Assembly: GCA_036939975.1 (NCBI GenBank)
Contig: JALLPB010000437.1
Coordinates: 1-15,830 of the forward strand
Reading direction: 5' to 3'
DNA length: 15,830 nt
Source of the DNA: Cyclostephanos tholiformis
Taxonomy: Eukaryota; Bacillariophyta; Thalassiosirophyceae; Thalassiosirales; Thalassiosiraceae
The notes under the pieces are model-generated. The model was not told the DNA's origin. It did no database searches and saw only the letters and a program-made list of their open reading frames with translations. Positions 10,801 through 15,830 of this stretch are shown one piece after another (the stretch's first letter is position 1; every line of letters starts with the position of its first letter). The position numbers and the translations under genes were made by a program.

Positions 10801-13800
10801 TCAACCCAAGAAATCGACCGTTCAATTTCAACCCGTTTTGTATTGGAGAAATAAGTAGTACAGAGCAACCAACCACAAACAGGTCCCGCAGGTGGCATGC
10901 TCATGATTGTTCCATAGTTATCATCAATATATGCAGGCAAGTTGTGCGTGAAATACTACTAATGCTTAAGCCCAATCTGACTTCAGAAAATGACGCAAGG
11001 GAATGGGAGTTTAGCCTTGCTGGAATGTCTGGGTCAAGATCACTCAGCGATATCATTCTCCAACCAACCTTGAGCTCTATTGAAGATTCAGACATCGGAA
11101 ATTACTCTGAAAAGAGACATGAGGAAGGAAAAGCAGCACGTATGCGAAAGCGACTCCGTAAACGCCACTTGGAAACATTGACATTCGCTATAACAGATTC
11201 AATTATTTTTGTGCGAGCAGCAGCCTCTGTTTACCTTCATGCCTTGTCCATGAAACAGAGCGATGTTGTCATCAGTAGGACTCTTACTGCAGCTATAGAA
11301 ATCGTGAAGATATTTGGTATCAAACTCTTTCTCGCTGCGGTGGGAGAGACACTGCAACATTGGATGAGAGTGATATTGGAGCATTGTGGTGCAAGGAGAG
11401 CAGAACTTCGCGTGGATGCTTGCGAGTTTCTGAATCTTCTCTTGCGTCTCACGTATGATTCATTTGGGTCGTTCACCAGGGTGAGGCTTCCACTTCTTGC
11501 GGTTCAGTCTGAGGTTATGGAGCGTATCGTCGCCAAAGCATCCAGGAAGTATTTAATGGAACAACGATGCCTTGACTTAAGTCCGATATCACTCTCAAAC
11601 GACAGCGCGGAAGCAAGCTTGACACCACTATGGCGGACAATTGATCGTCTGCATAATCAATCTGCCAGCCAAAACCTATCGTTCAAAAGTGCTCTGTCAA
11701 GACTAGCAATCAAGATGAAAAAGATTTACAGGGCATATCTTGCTGCCCATGCGCTAGCTATAGTAAACCGCTCAGAGTCAGGAAGTCATGTTGGGGATGT
11801 TTTCTCCTCACAATCAAATCCCTATGTTCAAAAGATTCGTGTTTCTGTCCATCGCATTGTGTCCAACTCTTCCTGGTTCTCTAAAAGATTTCTGGGGAAT
11901 CAGACGTCAGGATCACTTGACCGTAGCATGATTCAAATCGAAGCAGTTGTAAGTTCATTTTGTTCCACGTGAGCAGACTATCAATTCCAACTATTTTTCA
12001 CACCTCCATGTTCATTCTATGACTTCAATAGGAGGACTCCTTCCTCATTGCAGCAGATGTATTTTCGTCTTCAGAGTTACCCTCCCATAGGGTTGCATGG
12101 CTGCAAAAACTTGCAGAATTTCATAGGATGCGAGGTAGATTTGCTGAGGAGGCAACATGCCGCTGTAAAATTTACCACACATATAGGGAGGCTGCCAAAC
12201 TGCATGACCACATATGGAGTAGTTCACCATTCCTTCCCTGGGCAAGCACTCATCCGGATGGCGAAGTGCATGCCATTGTCTCCGACTATGACTACGAGAT
12301 GGAAAATTTGAGTGGTAGCTCTGGAAAACTAATTGAAAGAGGTACTGCATTTCGCCGCATTTTTTATCGCGCGGCTGATAGTGTTCATGTCCGGACTGGT
12401 GATTGGGGTGCCGTCAGTGGGGGAAAATATCTGTTTTATGGGTGAGTGAATTTATTGATGCGTGCAATTCCTATTTTTAGAATTGAATCTAGGCATTTCC
12501 GAGACTGTGGTTGCAAGATCATTTACACAACTCACCTGATCTGACTTAACATTTCACAACAACAGTGTTACGTTGAAGTCTGAATTTGATTCTGTATCTC
12601 CATGGTATTCCCACAGAGAAATGGAAGAAAACATGGTATGGAGTTTGCGCCCTTGCTTGTCACTAATTCTAAATAATTCTCTAAACCTTGCCATTCCTTG
12701 ACACACCGAAGGTCGAGGAAGCTGAACTGTCGGGTGACTTATTTCTGAGAGCTGGCATTGTTGAAAGTTCAAGATATGCCTGGAGTCTCGCAAATCAATT
12801 CTACTCAGAGACCTTCAATTACGCCCGTCTAGCGTATGTGTATAGGAGGCTAGCATTGGTTGTAACATCACAAGTCCCGATCATCGATGTAAGCAATCAA
12901 CTTGATCTTTCCTCAGCGTTAGGCCGATTCTACAAGGTGTACTTCCACGGCGGCGCTCCGGATGACCTTCTTCACTCTCAGGTAAGATGAATATGTGTTG
13001 CCACATTTTTTGTTGTCCTGTTTCAAGTTGAAGATCAATCATTGCCATTTCTACAACAAACTAACAGGGATCGGGTGGGTTTATATATAGAGTGCCGAGC
13101 AGTGTTCAAATTAAAGATTTTGCTAAGCGTCTCGAAGATACGATACGCTGTATATTACCGGCCAAAACAGTGATTGATCTACTTCTCGATGACGGAAGCC
13201 CTACCATGACTCAGTTATCAAATGTTAGTAAACGTTCGTCAGTTATTGGCGGAGCACCTATTGAACCAGTAAAAATCAAGGTCACTCCGCTGAGACCCCT
13301 TTTTAAGATTGAGGACGATGAAAAATGTTTTCGGGGGAGTAAGTGCGAGCCAGTTTGCCTGTTTCTGTTTATAAATGTACCCTCTAATTTCGTGTTCCCA
13401 AGCGCCTGAGTGGTTCCAACTCAAAGTTGAAGACCAGGAGCATGATGTTGGTGTCGATGGAAGTACGAGAAATTTGGGTAGGGGCACTTGTTCATCCCTT
13501 CATCATCGCGTCTCCACTCTTTCATCTTGCACATCAAACAGCCTAAGCAGTGTTGGGTCAGTAACAGTGTCCCATAGACGCTCGACTTTTCGTTTATTGC
13601 ATCGGAAATCCTCTTCATCACACCAAAACCACAGCCATGAATTAGACAGAGGTTGCCTGAATGGAGAGCCGATCGGTGTTGATCGATTTTATTTCACCCA
13701 GCCTATGAGAAAAGATCACCTCCGAGGCTTTCGCGATTGGCTCAAAGTCCCTAGAGGATTCATTGCCGAGAGAAGCCTCCGAGTTACTGAATTGCAAGTT

Positions 13801-15276
13801 GAGAATTCATTCCCTGCCTGCATCACAAGGCAGCAGATAATTCACCGAGCAGTCTTCACTCAAAGTCCTCTAGAAGCTAGTGTAGAAGCTGTCAGCACGT
13901 GGTGTTCGGTTCTTTTTCGCACGGTAATAGCTACGAATGGGCAGGGGGTCTTGGGTATGTACTTCTCTTAAATTTTATGCAATCAAATGATTCAAGCTCA
14001 ACTGAATGCTCATATTTTTTGTGAAGGGGGCCAACAACAGCAAGGACTGAGTGCGGAGTCTGCCAAATTGGTGATGGAGTGTATTCATTCAAGTGGTGTA
14101 AAGCAACTCGGGACAACCTTTCTCTCCGTTAACACTCGCGAAGAACTAGTGGTGTCATCTGACGAGTCAAATGTAGGAACTGGAATGTATAGTCCTTATG
14201 AATCTTTAAGCGAAGAAGAGGTTGAGAAGGTACAAACAAAACTAGCAAGAATGATAGTTACCTTCCTGGAACTTCTACATCTGTTGATTGCAAGAAATAG
14301 AGATGTTCTTCTGACTGTTGTACAAGCTCGCAAACGAAGAGGTGGTGACGCTTTTTCTGTAGCATCTTGCTCTGTTCATGGATACATTATGAGACCGCGC
14401 ACAGGAAGTCAATCGTTTAGCCCAGTGAAGCGTGAGCATGAAGAACTCAGCACTATTGATAATGAGCAAGCATTGATGTACGATAGGTCAAATAGTGATA
14501 TTGTTGTTCGATCAACACTAGGGGAGACTCCAGAGATTAACGATGGCTATGGGCAGTCAAATATCAGTGACCGCACTGATTCAGCCATCGGTGTTCAAAG
14601 TGAGCTGCAGCGAGGACTGATAAGCCTGGTGAGATCACTAACTCCCCCTTTACTAGACACACTCAACAACGAAGTTCCAAAATGGATGCGGTCTGGATGC
14701 CAAGAAAACTATTTTTCAACTGGACAATATCGGCAGGCGGACATTCGTGAGTGTCTGCTTCCGTGAACGAGAAAATCTCTTAAAATTTTACGTTATTAAT
14801 GATCTCTTTTCCTTCAGCGATAGGTGATGAACTATTCTTCAACGTAGATACGAGTGGTGATGATGACAGAGCGAGCAAAAGTGAATCGTCCTATGCGGTG
14901 CCAAGATCAATTAGAGGATCTGGTAATGGATCTGGTAATGAATCTGGTCACACATATAGAGAAAACTCTCCAACGGGAAGTTTATGCAGTGGTGCTAGTG
15001 ATAGACGAGATCATTTTGATCGAACTATGTCAGCAGCATCTCAGCGCCCACCGACAGATGACAGAGACAGATCAAACCATCGCATGGGTATTTCAGGGGC
15101 CTCGTAGAGAACATTATTGCCCTGGTGTGTTTTGTCTATGCAATGCATCTGGTCTTTCTAATCGAAGGGGAAATAACCCAAACGGCAGTGCTACAGATGA
15201 CCTAGCCGCTTCTGTTAACAGGACTAAAAACTACCGCAAAATACCACCAATCAAAAGATCCCTGCAAAAAAGCTAG
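1159..15276 (+). CDS. Giant zizimin-like DOCK family Rho-GTPase exchange factor, 14 exons, about 4,371 aa
   Basis: DOCK proteins activate Rho-type GTPases (Rac/Cdc42) through DHR-2 and bind phosphoinositide membranes through DHR-1. They control actin and cell shape. Proposed exons: 1159-7493, 7574-7704, 7769-8641, 8745-9794, 9843-9909, 9977-11948, 12032-12441, 12566-12635, 12712-12981, 13068-13338, 13403-13954, 14027-14746, 14818-15103, 15168-15276. ATG 1159 is the first Met after an in-frame TAA at 1144. All 13 introns are GT-AG and frame-preserving; the spliced length is 13,116 bases including TAG. Family signs in order: E-P-M-F-C-K-L-A-I-Y near residue 1343, Y-G-Q-F-I-T-P-F-A-F near 1495, DHR-1 with F-L-D-E-F-K-I-K-L-P near 1785, and DHR-2 from 3477. 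The order and phrases fit DOCK6-11 best. Human family members are about 1,800-2,100 residues, so this one is roughly twice as long, mainly through a disordered N terminus and inserts. Exon edges are hand predictions. Confidence 0.85.
4891..5900 (+). other. DOCK-C/D-type conserved block upstream of DHR-1 (residues ~1,245-1,580)
   Basis: Two phrases align with the region preceding DHR-1 in DOCK6-11. G-G-E-I-E-P-M-F-C-K-L-A-I-Y-H-F-E (about 1340-1356) corresponds to the 'VEPLF..LALYD' strand. The stretch from N-L-Y-A-V-I-I-V-H-R-V-V to T-Q-Y-G-Q-F-I-T-P-F-A-F (about 1450-1505) corresponds to the 'KIEK...R.G.YRMPFAW' segment. This is the best evidence that the protein is zizimin-like rather than DOCK180-like. 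I could not place the PH domain found in animal DOCK9-11. Confidence 0.7.
6160..7200 (+). other. DHR-1 (C2-like, lipid-binding) domain, residues ~1,668-2,015
   Basis: The N-terminal strand K-Y-L-Y-A (about 1673) is followed by N-I-V-I-K-V-E-L-R-E (about 1731-1740), the core strand T-P-Q-F-L-D-E-F-K-I-K-L-P (about 1781-1794), G-L-L-F-S-V-Y-H-L and G-C-G-F-L-P-L. This is the usual order of DHR-1 landmarks. An acidic, serine-rich insert of roughly 110 residues (from about 1880) splits the later strands before L-Q-V-T-V-I-A-F-S-S-V-H-P-Q-C. In the family this domain binds PIP3 or related lipids. The lipid-contacting residues could not be confirmed by eye. Confidence 0.75.
7494..7573 (+). other. 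Intron 1 (80 bases)
   Basis: GTAAAA to CAG. Needed because the exon 1 frame stops at 7495-7497. Joining AG with C forms Ser and continues in the conserved P-E-S-L-I-P-L-R-L frame. Confidence 0.85.
7705..7768 (+). other. Intron 2 (64 bases)
   Basis: GTGCGT to CAG. The split codon G/CT gives Ala and leads into L-G-K-I-L-S-M-L-F-D-E-W, as expected for the family. Confidence 0.85.
8016..8045 (+). repeat. Perfect 15-base tandem duplication in exon 3
   Basis: CAAGCCAAACATTCC occurs twice in direct succession (8016-8030 and 8031-8045), coding for K-P-N-I-P twice. It lies in a disordered insert. Confidence 0.9.
8642..8744 (+). other. Intron 3 (103 bases)
   Basis: GTGATG to CAG. The only donor-acceptor pair I found here that joins exon 3 to the exon 4 frame. 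A nearer TAG at 8734-8736 gives the wrong frame. Confidence 0.75.
9795..9842 (+). other. Intron 4 (48 bases)
   Basis: GTAAGA to TAG. The shortest intron. The join gives Thr followed by Q-S-P-L-H-V-L-Y-Q-I-E-L-R-L. Confidence 0.75.
9910..9976 (+). other. Intron 5 (67 bases)
   Basis: GTAAGC to CAG. The join restores the family phrase V-R-F-P-G-F. Exon 5 between introns 4 and 5 is only 67 bases. Confidence 0.85.
11949..12031 (+). other. Intron 6 (83 bases)
   Basis: GTAAGT to TAG, phase 0. It lies at the boundary between the middle helical region and DHR-2. Confidence 0.85.
12442..12565 (+). other. Intron 7 (124 bases)
   Basis: GTGAGT to CAG. The longest intron. GG/T forms Gly and exon 8 continues V-T-L-K-S-E-F-D. 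Confidence 0.8.
12636..12711 (+). other. Intron 8 (76 bases)
   Basis: GTATGG to AAG, phase 0. It joins the 70-base exon 8 to exon 9 at V-E-E-A-E-L-S-G-D-L-F. Confidence 0.8.
12982..13067 (+). other. Intron 9 (86 bases)
   Basis: GTAAGA to CAG, phase 0. It joins the 'YFRVGFYG'-like element to F-I-Y-R-V-P, adjacent in other DHR-2 domains. Confidence 0.85.
13339..13402 (+). other. Intron 10 (64 bases)
   Basis: GTAAGT to AAG. A/CG forms Thr and exon 11 continues P-E-W-F-Q-L-K-V. Confidence 0.75.
13955..14026 (+). other. Intron 11 (72 bases)
   Basis: GTATGT to AAG. The join gives G-V-L-G-G-Q-Q-Q-Q-G. Neighbouring G residues leave the exact acceptor slightly uncertain. Confidence 0.75.
14747..14817 (+). 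other. Intron 12 (71 bases)
   Basis: GTGAGT to a strong pyrimidine-rich CAG. C/CG forms Pro and the frame continues I-G-D-E-L-F-F. Confidence 0.85.
14916..14951 (+). repeat. 12-base repeat, three units, in exon 13
   Basis: GGATCTGGTAAT occurs twice perfectly and once with changes, coding for Gly-Ser-Gly-Asn units in the tail. Confidence 0.85.
14978..15081 (+). repeat. Partial direct repeat, copy 1 (inside exon 13)
   Basis: This 104-base segment of exon 13 reappears at 15745-15830. Apart from the changed stretch near 15007-15028, the copies agree base for base. Confidence 0.9.
15104..15167 (+). other. Probable intron 13 (64 bases)
   Basis: GTAGAG to AAG. Splicing removes the TAG at 15105-15107 and opens a basic 36-codon final exon to TAG 15274-15276. 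The donor overlaps that stop codon. If the intron is retained the protein ends at 15107, about 34 residues shorter. Confidence 0.5.
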
Positions 15277-15744
15277 TCCTGTCATCGCTCGCTGAGTATG
15301 AAAACTATCAATCTGGGTGTGGCAGAAATCAGTTAATTAAGTGCCTTCACCAAATTGTCGGCTGAAAACCATGCTGGGCGATGGGTAGAATTCACCTGAA
15401 TTGTTCACGTCATCTGAGTGAAGCTTTTAAGTGTTAACTGAGTTTTGCAAGGGGGGGTTTGGGGCTTTTTAAATTTCGCATCTTTGGAAAACTAATGGGT
15501 GAATAAGTCTGTGATTTTGTTAGACCAATGCTGATTCACGAGTGATTCACGATGAACTGCCGCGAACAGTTCTTTAGGATGGGTGTCTTTTGTGGATCGG
15601 TTTTGGAGGGCGTGTTTTTGTTGCCTTTGCAAATGCGCACAGGGGTTGATTATATAGCACCAGAATGAACTTTAATACCTTCAATTCCGGCCTCATTTTC
15701 TTGCGATTGTGTGCCATTTTTTCCGTCATTTGCGGTATGTCTTC
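15277..15744. other. 3' flank of the DOCK gene
   Basis: I see no gene here. It holds the likely 3' UTR, G runs at 15451-15457 and 15461-15464 followed by T-rich sequence, a short direct repeat at 15532-15552 and an AT-rich TATATA at about 15651. No clear polyadenylation signal was found. Confidence 0.5.
15532..15552 (+). repeat. Short direct repeat TGATTCACGA, two copies
   Basis: The ten-base unit occurs at 15532-15541 and 15543-15552, separated by one base. It is probably incidental. Confidence 0.7.
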
Positions 15745-15830
15745 AAGTTTATGCAGTGGTGCTAGTGATAGATGAATGTCAGCAGCATCTCAGCGCCCAC
15801 CGACAGATGACAGAGACAGATCAAACCATC
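15745..15830 (+). pseudogene. Partial direct repeat, copy 2: damaged exon 13 fragment at the window end
   Basis: This 86-base copy of exon 13 lies 767 bases after copy 1 and runs to the window edge. Seven codons of copy 1 (R-D-H-F-D-R-T) are replaced by one TGA, a net loss of 18 bases, so the copy cannot be read through in the parental frame. It may extend beyond the window. Confidence 0.8.

Larger units (their letters stand above)
7574..11948 (+). other. Helical armadillo-like middle region (exons 2-6, residues ~2,112-3,476)
   Basis: Between DHR-1 and DHR-2, DOCK proteins carry long helical repeats that support dimerisation and autoinhibition. Here exon 2 and the start of exon 3 read L-N-A-F-A-T-L-L-H and then L-G-K-I-L-S-M-L-F-D-E-W. 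Exon 5 gives L-Y-Q-I-E-L-R-L-N-A-V-T-L-F-V-R, joined to F-P-G-F in exon 6. Late exon 6 has V-I-L-E-H-C-G-A-R-R-A-E-L-R-V-D-A and F-G-S-F-T-R-V-R (about 3285-3322), matching the 'CL.HCS....VR..A...LY.LMR...F..ARVK' passage of DOCK6-8. Disordered inserts separate the helices, including most of exon 3 (residues about 2180-2445). Confidence 0.65.
12032..14340 (+). other. DHR-2 Rho-GEF catalytic domain (exons 7-12, residues ~3,477-4,105)
   Basis: Lobe A starts in exon 7 with W-L-Q-K-L-A-E-F-H-R-M-R-G-R-F-A-E-E-A and continues through exon 9 with Y-S-E-T-F-N-Y-A-R-L-A and L-G-R-F-Y-K-V-Y-F-H-G-G (about 3707), equivalent to the family's 'GTYFRVGFYG'. Exon 10 supplies F-I-Y-R-V-P-S (the 'F.YKEP' element). 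Exon 11 supplies F-P-A-C-I-T-R and S-P-L-E-A-S-V-E (about 3953 onward), equivalent to 'FPYV.TR' and 'TPIEVAIE'. Exon 12 gives the last helices. A Ser/His-rich insert of about 90 residues precedes the FPACITR element, so the domain is near 630 residues against the usual 400-450. The 'LQGSV..VN.GP' sensor stretch is poorly conserved. Confidence 0.75.
14341..15276 (+). other. C-terminal tail of the DOCK protein (residues ~4,106-4,371)
   Basis: The tail is polar and serine rich, with one probable amphipathic segment (L-I-S-L-V-R-S-L-T-P-P-L-L near residue 4210). It contains a Gly-Ser-Gly-Asn repeat and ends in a basic stretch (R-T-K-N-Y-R-K-I-P-P-I-K-R) if exon 14 is used. No PDZ-ligand or SH3-ligand end typical of animal DOCKs was recognised. 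Confidence 0.55.

Noticed and set aside
14854..15276. A 140-codon frame overlapping exon 13 as its own gene
   Set aside because: Its first two thirds overlap exon 13 in another frame. Only the last third looks coding, and it is explained as exon 14.
15646..15662. TATATA-like sequence as the promoter of a downstream gene
   Set aside because: One AT-rich hexamer in a flank with no following gene start in the window is not enough evidence.
1..15830. tRNA, rRNA, CRISPR arrays and bacterial operon features
   Set aside because: Nothing resembling them was seen; the window is clearly eukaryotic nuclear DNA.

Overview
The window is nuclear DNA from a eukaryotic microbe, most likely a diatom or a close stramenopile relative. 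This is an inference from four things: a long plus-strand gene broken by many short GT-AG introns (48-124 bases), moderate GC, acidic and serine-rich low-complexity protein tracts, and a degraded transposon of the SAP-plus-piggyBac kind that I associate with diatom genomes. There are no bacterial-style operons, rRNA, tRNA or CRISPR arrays.

Layout. Bases 1-646 hold a decayed transposase relic. An N-terminal SAP-like motif and a C-terminal cysteine/histidine finger lie in one frame interrupted by a TGA, and the DDE catalytic core that should sit between them is missing. Bases 647-1158 are intergenic and promoter sequence, with a weak coding-like remnant, two bZIP-type elements (including a perfect TGACGTCA) and C-rich runs just before the start codon. 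Bases 1159-15276 are one very large gene of 14 proposed exons, encoding about 4,371 residues. Bases 15277-15830 are 3' flank, ending in a second, damaged copy of part of the gene's penultimate exon.

The large gene is a DOCK-family (zizimin-like, DOCK-C/D type) guanine nucleotide exchange factor for Rho-type GTPases. In order it has: a roughly 1,250-residue disordered N-terminal extension, a conserved block typical of DOCK6-11, a C2-like DHR-1 domain, a long helical armadillo-like middle region, and a C-terminal DHR-2 domain with an enlarged lobe junction and a divergent nucleotide-sensor segment. I joined the exons by hand. Every junction is GT-AG, keeps the reading frame, and fits the expected order of family motifs.

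Points worth a second look are: the size of the protein; a recurring short hydrophobic motif (F-[LMVI]-x-A-type) spread through the disordered regions; the altered DHR-2 catalytic region; the probable extra last exon; the partial 3' duplication; and the bZIP sites in the promoter. Only one expressed gene is well supported, so the window itself shows no partner genes.
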